This document shows, one piece after another, positions 9,031-15,974 of a stretch of DNA of 43,769 nt (position 1 is its first letter; the number at the start of each line of letters is the position of its first letter). Below the pieces are notes generated by a model. That model ran no database searches. It had not been told where the DNA came from and saw only the letters and a list, made by a program, of their open reading frames with translations. The stretch is from Bacteroidales bacterium (lineage in GTDB: Bacteria; Bacteroidota; Bacteroidia; Bacteroidales; WCHB1-69), in contig JAFYNM010000009.1 of NCBI GenBank assembly GCA_017549765.1, positions 72,390 to 116,158 on the forward strand, in the 5' to 3' direction. The translations under genes and the position numbers were made by a program.

Positions 9031-9147
9031 AAAAAAAGAAAAGGCAACCGGATTTTTTAAAGAGTAATTGCCAATAGTAGGAGGGAAAGTGTGTGCTAGT
9101 AAAATGTAAGGAAGGACTACCGGTTGCCTTTTCACGATGGGTTCACA
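9031..9147 (-). ncRNA. Candidate structured small RNA, unknown class
   Basis: A 117-base stretch on the minus strand without a credible gene. It has a promoter-like TATTTTTG upstream (minus-strand box at 9153-9160). Its two ends pair perfectly over 13 bases: AAAAGGCAACCGG at 9039-9051 on the plus strand against its complement at 9120-9132. The RNA would end in CTTTTTTT (9038-9031), as at an intrinsic terminator. The 68 bases between the arms are purine-rich on the plus strand and show only weak internal pairing. This long-closing-stem shape recalls 6S-like RNAs, but it is shorter than known 6S RNA and I cannot match it to a family. A plus-strand element is the alternative. Confidence 0.4.
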
Positions 9148-9152
9148 CGAGG

Positions 9153-9160
9153 CAAAAATA
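9153..9160 (-). promoter_or_regulatory. -7 promoter box for the candidate small RNA
   Basis: Reads TATTTTTG on the minus strand, an exact TAnnTTTG match. A TTTG lies at 9177-9180, 16 bases upstream, which is slightly close for a -33 element. No minus-strand gene lies downstream that would otherwise need this promoter. Confidence 0.45.
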
Positions 9161-9230
9161 CACATTATTATTTAAGCAAAATAAAAAATAAATTAACATG
9201 ATATTAACAACATAAAAAGAGGGAAAATTA

Positions 9231-9238
9231 TATTTTTG
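9231..9238 (+). promoter_or_regulatory. -7 promoter box of pcrA, nearly on top of the start codon
   Basis: TATTTTTG is an exact TAnnTTTG match and ends only 7 bases before the ATG at 9246. Transcription would start at or just before that ATG, so the mRNA would be leaderless or use the in-frame ATG at 9258. Confidence 0.6.
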
Positions 9239-9245
9239 CACCCTT

Positions 9246-11594
9246 ATGAAACACGAAATGTCGAGAGAAGAAAGCTTATTATCCTCGTTGAACAGGCAGC
9301 AGCAAGAGGCTGTGAAACAGATAGATGGTCCTATCATGGTACTGGCTGGCGCCGGCTCGGGCAAAACGCGCGTGCTGACGTACCGTATCGCCTACATGCT
9401 GTTGCACGACATCAGCCCTTACCGTATCATGGCCCTCACCTTCACCAACAAGGCGGCGGCGGAGATGCGCGGCCGTATTGTCGACCTCGTAGGCGGCGAC
9501 AGGGCCAAGGCCGTGACGATGGGCACCTTCCACTCTGTCTTCTACCGCATCCTCCGCATCGAGGCCGAACTGCTGGGCTATACCCACAACCTCACCATCT
9601 ACGACACCGACGACTCCAAATCCTTACTGAAGAACATCATCAAAGAGCTGAACCTGGACCCGAAAATCTATACTGCCACGTTCGCCCTCAACCGGATATC
9701 CTCCGCCAAGACCAGCTTGATGTCGGCGGAAGAGTATGCCAACGACAACGAGATCCAGCAGGCCGACAAACGGGCGGGGAAGCCCATGCTGGCTCAGATA
9801 TTCCTGCGCTACAACGCCCGGCTGAAGAATGCCGACGCCATGGACTTTGACGATATCCTCTACTATATGAACGTCTTGCTGCGCGACTTCCCGGAGGTGC
9901 TCTACAAATATCAGCAGCGCTTCCAGTATATCCTGGTGGACGAGTATCAGGACACCAACTTCGCGCAGTATCTGATCATCAAGAAGTTGGCAGCCCTCAA
10001 CCAGAACATCTGTGTGGTGGGCGACGATGCCCAGAGTATATACAGCTTCCGCGGCGCCGACATCCAGAACATCCTCAACTTCCGCCGTGACTATCCCAAC
10101 GCCGCCACCTATAAGTTGGAGCAGAACTACCGCTCTACGCAGAACATCGTGAATGCCGCCAACGAGATCATCAAACACAATAAGAACCAGATCCACAAGG
10201 AGGTCTTTTCTGAAAACGAGACAGGCGGCAAGATCAAACTGTTGCGGACGGGCAGCGACAAGGAGGAGGCGTCGGCCATCGCCAATGCCATCTTTGAGAC
10301 CAAGATGAACGAACATGCCGCCAACAGGCAGTTTGCGGTCCTGTACCGTACCAATGTGCAGTCGCGATCCTTGGAGGAGGCCTTCGTGAAGCGCAATATC
10401 CCCTACAAGATTTTAGGAGGACTATCCTTCTACAAGCGCAAGGAGATCAAGGATGTGCTGGCCTATTTCCGTCTGATCATCAACCATTATGACGAGGAGT
10501 CGTTGCGGCGTGTCATCAACTACCCGCAGCGCGGCATCGGCGACACCACCTTTGCCAGCATCCTGGCCACCGCCGACGAGCAGCATGTCCATCTGTGGGA
10601 CATCATCAGCAACCCCGCGGCCTATCAGTTGCCAGTGAACGGCCCGACTGCCGCCCGCCTGGTGGAGTTCGCCGACATGATCAAAGGCTTCTCGGCACAG
10701 CTCAAGACCCAGGATGCATACGAACTGGCCAAGCAGGTGGTCTTCAAGACGGGCATTGCCAAGTCTTTGAAAGAGATCCCCGATGAGAAAGAGCGCCTTG
10801 ACAATGTGGAGGAACTACTGGATGCCGTCAAGGCCTTCATCGACAACCCGCCGGACAATATGTTCAACGAGCTGACGGGTGAGCTGATAGAGGAGTACTT
10901 CCCCTCTTTGGACTATTTCATGGAGTCGGTGGCCCTGCTCAGCGACACGGACGAGAACAAGAGTGACGAGGATGAAGACAAGGTCAAATTGATGACCATC
11001 CACTCCGCCAAGGGATTGGAGTTCGACTATGTGTTCATCTCCGGCATGGAGGAGAACCTCTTTCCCTCCGCGTTGAGTGTGAACACCCTGTCGGAGATAG
11101 AGGAAGAGCGCCGTCTGTTCTACGTGGCGCTCACACGGGCGCGCAAGCAGGTCACGCTTACCTGTGCGCAGACACGCTATCGCTTTGGCTCGTTGGAGTT
11201 TTGCGAGGAGAGTCGGTTTTTGGAGGAGATACCGGACCGTTTCCTGAGCACCACCAAGAAGGCATCCTCGGGCAAGGGGTTGTTTTCCAGAGAGCGTTCC
11301 GAAGATCGTTTTTCCTCCTTCAGCACCTCTCTCTCCAGGCCGCGGTCCTCGTCTGGCACCCCTGCCGCGCCGCGCGTCAAGAGCAAGCAGGAGGTCAAGA
11401 CGGACCAGATCGGCACCCCTGCCACCAACGACCAGATACAGCCCGGCGTGCGCGTCTATCATTCCACATTCGGCTACGGTACGGTACAATCCACCGAGAA
11501 CAAAAACAACGATGCCCGCGCGGTGGTTGTCTTCGATACTGTCGGCACCAAGACCCTGATGTTGAAATTCGCCAAATTGATCATCCCTAAATAA
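9246..11594 (+). CDS. pcrA: ATP-dependent DNA helicase, UvrD/PcrA family
   Basis: Superfamily 1A 3'-to-5' helicase used in DNA repair and in removing proteins from DNA. Seen in order along 782 residues: motif I GAGSGKT at 35-41, motif Ia TFTNKAAAEM, and motif II DEYQDTN near 232-238. Motif III follows (VVGDDAQSIYSFRGAD), then motif IV with the QNYRST region. Motif V is TIHSAKGLEFDYVF, and motif VI is EERRLFYVALTRA. The C-terminal beta domain (GVRVYHSTFGYGTV) is the PcrA/UvrD tail. The promoter position makes the ATG at 9246 leaderless; the ATG at 9258 gives an equally good N-terminus. GSCFA follows after 8 bases. Confidence 0.95.
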   Translation: MKHEMSREESLLSSLNRQQQEAVKQIDGPIMVLAGAGSGKTRVLTYRIAYMLLHDISPYRIMALTFTNKAAAEMRGRIVDLVGGDRAKAVTMGTFHSVFYRILRIEAELLGYTHNLTIYDTDDSKSLLKNIIKELNLDPKIYTATFALNRISSAKTSLMSAEEYANDNEIQQADKRAGKPMLAQIFLRYNARLKNADAMDFDDILYYMNVLLRDFPEVLYKYQQRFQYILVDEYQDTNFAQYLIIKKLAALNQNICVVGDDAQSIYSFRGADIQNILNFRRDYPNAATYKLEQNYRSTQNIVNAANEIIKHNKNQIHKEVFSENETGGKIKLLRTGSDKEEASAIANAIFETKMNEHAANRQFAVLYRTNVQSRSLEEAFVKRNIPYKILGGLSFYKRKEIKDVLAYFRLIINHYDEESLRRVINYPQRGIGDTTFASILATADEQHVHLWDIISNPAAYQLPVNGPTAARLVEFADMIKGFSAQLKTQDAYELAKQVVFKTGIAKSLKEIPDEKERLDNVEELLDAVKAFIDNPPDNMFNELTGELIEEYFPSLDYFMESVALLSDTDENKSDEDEDKVKLMTIHSAKGLEFDYVFISGMEENLFPSALSVNTLSEIEEERRLFYVALTRARKQVTLTCAQTRYRFGSLEFCEESRFLEEIPDRFLSTTKKASSGKGLFSRERSEDRFSSFSTSLSRPRSSSGTPAAPRVKSKQEVKTDQIGTPATNDQIQPGVRVYHSTFGYGTVQSTENKNNDARAVVVFDTVGTKTLMLKFAKLIIPK

Positions 11595-11602
11595 TTGAGA
11601 AT

Positions 11603-12469
11603 ATGCTTTTCAGATCCAACATACCCGCTCCGGAATACCCGTTTCAAATCGATTACAACAGCACCATCATGTTGCTGGGTTCCTGTTTTTCAGACAATAT
11701 AGGCAACTATTTCGCCCGCCACCAGTTCAATGTGAACTCCAATCCTTTCGGCGTATTGTTCAATCCTATCTCCATTGAGCGCTCTCTACGCCTGTTGTTG
11801 AATCCGGACCTGTTCGACAAGGACCGCTATTTCTATAAAACCCGCGATTTGTGGGTCAGCTTTGCCCACCACGGACGCTTCTCTCGCGAGAATTTCGAGG
11901 ATTTTGAGCAGAATATCATGGAACAGATGGAGCTGGCCTCTAGTTTTCTCCATCGCACTGATGTGCTGTTTATCACCTTCGGCACGGCCTTCTGTTATAA
12001 GTTCATCCCTCGGGATCTGATCGTGTCCAACTGCCACAAGATTCCCAACCATCAGTTCCATCGTTTTCGTCTCTCCGAGAAACAGATTGTCACGCAATGG
12101 AAAGAGACCATTGAACAGCTGCTGGCGGTCCGTCCCGACCTGAAGATTGTCTTTACTGTCAGTCCGGTGCGCCATGTAGGAGACGGTTTGCACGAGAACA
12201 CGCTCAGCAAGGCGGTGTTGTTGTTGGCCACGGAGAAGCTGGTGGACAACGAGCACACCTTCTATTTCCCGTCTTACGAGTATTTGATGGACGACCTGCG
12301 CGACTATCGTTTTTATGCCAAGGATCTTTATCACCCCAACGATTTGGCGGTGGAGTACATAGAAGAGAAGGTGGCGGAATCGTTCTTTGACCCGCAGACG
12401 ACCGAGCAGGTCCGCCTGGTAGCCCAGCAGAACAAGTTCCGCAACCACAGACGGTTGCGGGTGGAGTAG
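11603..12469 (+). CDS. GSCFA domain protein
   Basis: A 288-residue cytoplasmic protein named for the GSCF(A/S) motif, here LLGSCFSDNIGNYFAR from residue 21. This is the nucleophile block of SGNH-type hydrolases. The rest has family features: NPFGVLFNPISI, then LFITFGTAFCY and VFTVSPVRHVGDGLHEN (a probable catalytic block). YHPNDLAVEYIEEK near the end provides the DxxH-like His. Substrate is unknown. It follows pcrA with an 8-base gap. The last 16 codons and the stop are part of a 54-base repeat that recurs at 15921-15974. Confidence 0.85.
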   Translation: MLFRSNIPAPEYPFQIDYNSTIMLLGSCFSDNIGNYFARHQFNVNSNPFGVLFNPISIERSLRLLLNPDLFDKDRYFYKTRDLWVSFAHHGRFSRENFEDFEQNIMEQMELASSFLHRTDVLFITFGTAFCYKFIPRDLIVSNCHKIPNHQFHRFRLSEKQIVTQWKETIEQLLAVRPDLKIVFTVSPVRHVGDGLHENTLSKAVLLLATEKLVDNEHTFYFPSYEYLMDDLRDYRFYAKDLYHPNDLAVEYIEEKVAESFFDPQTTEQVRLVAQQNKFRNHRRLRVE

Positions 12470-12476
12470 GGGTTAG
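12423..12476 (+). repeat. Direct repeat A, copy 1 (3' end of the GSCFA gene)
   Basis: This stretch spans the last codons and stop of the GSCFA gene. It is repeated imperfectly at 15921-15974, with about 85 percent identity by eye and one single-base length difference. Both copies begin CCCAGCAGAA and contain AAGTTCCGCAA and CGGGTGGAGT. Confidence 0.8.
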
Positions 12477-12486
12477 GAAAGGCAAT

Positions 12487-12543
12487 AAAATACGCCAGAC
12501 CAAAGATAGCACCAGCCTATACTTTTCGTTTGGAACACCCCAG
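12487..12543 (+). repeat. Direct repeat B, copy 1
   Basis: A 57-base segment repeated at 13378-13434 with 52 of 57 bases identical. In the reading frame used by the protease gene it encodes KIRQTKDSTSLYFSFGTPQ and then stops (TGA). It therefore looks like a leftover coding fragment of a second, related gene. Confidence 0.85.
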
Positions 12544-12569
12544 TTAGCATGACAAAGTTAAGTTTTTTC

Positions 12570-12577
12570 TATTTTTG
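12570..12577 (+). promoter_or_regulatory. -7 promoter box of the split protease gene
   Basis: TATTTTTG is an exact TAnnTTTG match 25 bases before the ATG at 12603. It decides the start, because the earlier in-frame ATG at 12549 lies upstream of the box. Confidence 0.6.
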
Positions 12578-12602
12578 CCCTTGGAATTTAAAACTCTATA
12601 TC

Positions 12603-13400
12603 ATGATGAAAAACAGATGTTTGATCATAGTATCACTTTTGCTGTTATGCCTCCGCACAGGCTGGTCCCAGGAGATTGACCAGCATTTGGACATGGACAA
12701 CATGTCGTTTTTCAAGGAGGCGACATTGGTGGTGGAGGGGCATTTTTTGAACAATATACACACCTATACGGTGAAGGACGTCCAAGGGAAAGATCATTAT
12801 TATGGTATCTGGAAGGTCATAGCCAACAATGTTTTCAAGGGGGATGCCAAGGCTGGGGATACCATCTATGTGGTTAGGGAAGGTACTTCATGGAAAAATG
12901 CACAATATTCAATATATGAATTTTTCTATGAGTTTGACGCAGCGACGGGAGGGTATAAATATGTGGATATGGATGTGGATTATGATTATTCATATCTTCC
13001 AATAGTCCGTTCAAAGCATATTTTCGTGGATGTGGCAAATATGGAATATAGACAGAACTGTGTGTTGTTTTTTAAGGAATCCTCATTCCCAAAGACGAAG
13101 GAAGAACCATTTATTTCAGTGCCCCTGTACCAGTATCTGTATCCGTGGGTGTATTACGATGAAGGAACAAAACTGTATGTTTCAGGAGGCAAGTTCGCAG
13201 GGTTAAATGACACACTTTTCAATTCAAGAAATGATTTGTACAAGTTTATGTTGGAAGCGGGCGGATATGACACAACGGTGGTGAAGATATTGGAGCCGAA
13301 AACTCAGGACAAAAACAGGGATTACATCAATAAGCCCCTCCCGCCGGAAGTAGAACAACGATGGGGAGGTCAAAAAAAAAATACGCCAGACCAAAGATAA
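12603..13400 (+). CDS. Secreted protein, N-terminal part of a split T9SS metalloprotease
   Basis: 265 residues starting at a double ATG (12603 or 12606), with a clear signal peptide ending TGWSQ. The body resembles the N-terminal module seen before matrixin-like domains in secreted Bacteroidales proteins (EATLVVEGHF, then VFKGDAKAGDTIYVVREGTSW); that resemblance is from memory. The frame ends in PDQR-stop just after a run of ten A (13372-13381). Removing one A joins this frame, without a stop, to the downstream 815-residue frame. The two then make one protein of about 1,103 residues. The tail KKNTPDQR is therefore probably the out-of-frame reading of KKIRQTK. AT-rich codons differ from the neighbouring housekeeping genes. 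Confidence 0.7.
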   Translation: MMKNRCLIIVSLLLLCLRTGWSQEIDQHLDMDNMSFFKEATLVVEGHFLNNIHTYTVKDVQGKDHYYGIWKVIANNVFKGDAKAGDTIYVVREGTSWKNAQYSIYEFFYEFDAATGGYKYVDMDVDYDYSYLPIVRSKHIFVDVANMEYRQNCVLFFKESSFPKTKEEPFISVPLYQYLYPWVYYDEGTKLYVSGGKFAGLNDTLFNSRNDLYKFMLEAGGYDTTVVKILEPKTQDKNRDYINKPLPPEVEQRWGGQKKNTPDQR

Positions 13401-13434
13401 CGCCAAGCTATACTTTTCGTTTGGCACACCCCAG
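13378..13434 (+). repeat. Direct repeat B, copy 2
   Basis: The second copy of the 57-base repeat at 12487-12543. It starts within the ten-A tract and covers the stop of the N-terminal fragment. In the downstream frame it encodes KIRQTKDNAKLYFSFGTPQ, continuing directly into the protease. Confidence 0.85.
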
Positions 13435-13467
13435 ATCCAAATTACTCCAAATTCTGACAATGCATGT

Positions 13468-15915
13468 GTGGAGGTGGACTTGCAGGTACATACCAACCAA
13501 CCTGACGTTTACTTCGATGGCGGATATGTAAAGCTTCAATATGACACCTCTGTCTTTAGTCCTTACATAGTTGCCAATGGAAATTTGGATGTTTCCTTGT
13601 GTGCCGAGTTCCAAAACGGCAGTTATGCCATTCACAATGCTTATGACACATCTGCCAATAATGTCAAAGTTTTGGCTGGACTAGACTTTATAAACTCATT
13701 ACAACGCGTCCTTTTGGACACTGTGCCAAAGCCTTTTTTACATCTTTCATTTGCCGTGACCTTGGACACCATTCCGCACAAAGTTGTTTTTAAAACCTTA
13801 AGTACGGTAGGAAATCCTACATACGCCCAGACTGCCAATGTTTACTATATGATTTATTCTGATTTCAGTCAAATAATACACGCATCATCCGACACATTGA
13901 CTATCCCCATGAACCAAGTCCCGGTAATATATGGTTTGGACAGCCAATACAAGATAGCTGGTGTGGGTGACACACTGACCATTCGAGGAAAGAACTTCGG
14001 CAACGCAAAAGGGGAGGTGTTCTTCAAGGCTGCAGATGACGGAGGGCTGTCTTATCTGCGCGGATTGGATGATCAGTATCATATCTCTTGGACGGACACG
14101 CTGATAAAGGTAATAGTTCCCGCCTTAGTTTATAAAGGATATGAAAATGAAGCAAAAAAATGGAGCGGAGGCGCCTGTTCAGGACCTGTCAAAATCCAGA
14201 CGGCCAACGGGGACACAACGGTGAATGACGGTTCGTCGTATCTGTATATCAATTACTCGGTTATGAACCATAAAGTCAACAATGAGATTAAACGCGTTTA
14301 TCTTGTCCGTCAACAGTGCGACTATGATTTTCAATTTACTTTGCATAGTAGCCTTGCGGGTGACACAAACAAAATTCATGTTATTGACACAGCTTTACGA
14401 TTATGGTCCAGATTGACAGGCTTGACGCTACAGCTGGAACGGGACATTAATGGCAATTTGGTTTTTGAAGATTCAGTTGATATGGTTGGGAAAAACATTA
14501 TTTCATTAACTACTAATATGCAAAGCGGTGGATTAATGTCAACACATCGCAGATTTAATACGGTTAGTATAGATAGTGTTTTGTATTGTTATAGAACAAC
14601 AGGTTCTTATATTCTGATAAGAAATGAACCACAGGGTGATTATATTTGGAGTTATAGTTTGACAGATGTTTCACCAGGTCAACGCAATTTCTATCAAACT
14701 ATCCTTCACGAGATAGGACATGTTTTGTTGATGAGCCACGTGAAGAGTTTAGATGAGCTAATGTACTATGGTAATCATGGCTTAAACTATATCATAGTTC
14801 CCGATACCAGCAGTTGGGCGGTGAAGGGGGTGCTGGCCAATATCGAGGCGAGCCGGAGTATCAACTGGCCAGATAGCTTGGGATTATATCCCATCGGGGT
14901 GCGCCAACCGCAGATTCTGGTTCAAGGTGGCCATCCGCCATACGTGTGCAACGGCCAGGCGATTACCCTGCAGTCTAACTACCCCGAGGAGCAACTCTCC
15001 TGGTCCACAGGGGCCACCACACCCTCCATCGTGGTTCAACAGGCTGGTCAGTATTCGCTTGCCATCACCGACCACGGTTGCGTCTTGAGCGACACCATAA
15101 CCATCGGCAGTTCTTCCCTGCAGGTCAATTTTGTGACCGTTAATGCCGACTGCCCCAACCATGCGAACGGGTCCATCACTGCGAATGTGACGGGAGACCA
15201 TTCCCCCTACACCTACCTGTGGAACGGCAATGGCATTGTACCCGCATACACCTCCCAAATCACGAACCTTTCCCCGGGCATCTACTACCTCACCGTCACA
15301 GATGATGTGGGCTGTCAGGTACAGCTGGAGGAAAGCGTCTTCTCGGAAGCGGACACTCTGCGGGTCTGCATCCCCCGATATTATGATTGTTTCCCAGATC
15401 CGCCATCCTTGCCAAGTGTCTCTGGCTGTCGCAAACCTATAGTCGCTATTGTGTCGGGCGGCGAACCTCCCTATCAATACGGATGGTATGTGGGCGATGT
15501 AGGAATGTCTTCCTTGCCCAATCATGTAGTATATATTTCCACCTCGGATTATGTGTGTTCAAATCAGATCCCAGCGAGAAAGTTCCTCTATGTATTGGTT
15601 CAGGATGCCTGCGGCCAGTCCAAAATTCTGGAAATCACCCCGAGCATGTTGGATGGGGTTCATGGCATCGATGATCCAGTGACGGTCAAACTGTTCCCGA
15701 ACCCGGCCACAAATCATGTTGAAGTAACTCTTGACCAAGAGGATGAGGTTATCCAAACAGTACAGGTTTATGATGTGTATGGCAAACTGATACATGTTGA
15801 GGAAACAAATAGCAATCCCATGAATCTTAACGTTTCAGGTTTGGCTTCCGGAGTGTATTTTGTGCGTGTGACATTTGAGAGTGGCGAGGTGGTGAAGACG
15901 TTGGTGAAAAGATGA
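13468..15915 (+). CDS. Secreted metzincin-like metalloprotease with IPT, SprB-type and T9SS C-terminal domains (C-terminal part of split gene)
   Basis: The first usable start is a GTG at 13468, but the open frame reaches back to 13354 and has no signal peptide. It is most likely the continuation of the upstream frame. Domains in the 815-residue frame: a beta domain up to about 130, an IPT/TIG-like domain near 150-265 (PVIYGLDSQYKIAGVGDTLTIRGKNFG), then the catalytic zinc motif HEIGHVLLMSH near 414-424. The motif fits HExxHxxxxxH, and a Met-turn-like DELMYYG follows. Then come a PKD/SprB-like stretch (ANGSITANVTG ... NLSPGIYYLTVTDDVGC) and a type A T9SS sorting domain (VKLFPNPATNHVEV to the end KTLVKR). 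It is probably a surface or released protease. Confidence 0.8.
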   Translation: MEVDLQVHTNQPDVYFDGGYVKLQYDTSVFSPYIVANGNLDVSLCAEFQNGSYAIHNAYDTSANNVKVLAGLDFINSLQRVLLDTVPKPFLHLSFAVTLDTIPHKVVFKTLSTVGNPTYAQTANVYYMIYSDFSQIIHASSDTLTIPMNQVPVIYGLDSQYKIAGVGDTLTIRGKNFGNAKGEVFFKAADDGGLSYLRGLDDQYHISWTDTLIKVIVPALVYKGYENEAKKWSGGACSGPVKIQTANGDTTVNDGSSYLYINYSVMNHKVNNEIKRVYLVRQQCDYDFQFTLHSSLAGDTNKIHVIDTALRLWSRLTGLTLQLERDINGNLVFEDSVDMVGKNIISLTTNMQSGGLMSTHRRFNTVSIDSVLYCYRTTGSYILIRNEPQGDYIWSYSLTDVSPGQRNFYQTILHEIGHVLLMSHVKSLDELMYYGNHGLNYIIVPDTSSWAVKGVLANIEASRSINWPDSLGLYPIGVRQPQILVQGGHPPYVCNGQAITLQSNYPEEQLSWSTGATTPSIVVQQAGQYSLAITDHGCVLSDTITIGSSSLQVNFVTVNADCPNHANGSITANVTGDHSPYTYLWNGNGIVPAYTSQITNLSPGIYYLTVTDDVGCQVQLEESVFSEADTLRVCIPRYYDCFPDPPSLPSVSGCRKPIVAIVSGGEPPYQYGWYVGDVGMSSLPNHVVYISTSDYVCSNQIPARKFLYVLVQDACGQSKILEITPSMLDGVHGIDDPVTVKLFPNPATNHVEVTLDQEDEVIQTVQVYDVYGKLIHVEETNSNPMNLNVSGLASGVYFVRVTFESGEVVKTLVKR

Positions 15916-15920
15916 TTTTT

Positions 15921-15974
15921 CCCAGCAGAAATAAGTTCCGCAATCACCGGCGGTTACGGGTGGAGTGGGAATTA
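15921..15974 (+). repeat. Direct repeat A, copy 2
   Basis: An imperfect copy of the 3' end of the GSCFA gene (12423-12476), lying 6 bases after the protease stop and reaching the stop codon of the beta-helix gene on the other strand. The encoded remnant RNKFRNHRRLRVEW is still readable. The pair of A repeats brackets the whole split protease gene. Confidence 0.75.

Noticed and set aside
8926-9165. A 79-codon minus-strand open frame between the transporter and pcrA
   Set aside because: It crosses the transporter end and the terminator. The pairing of 9039-9051 with 9120-9132 explains the region better as RNA.
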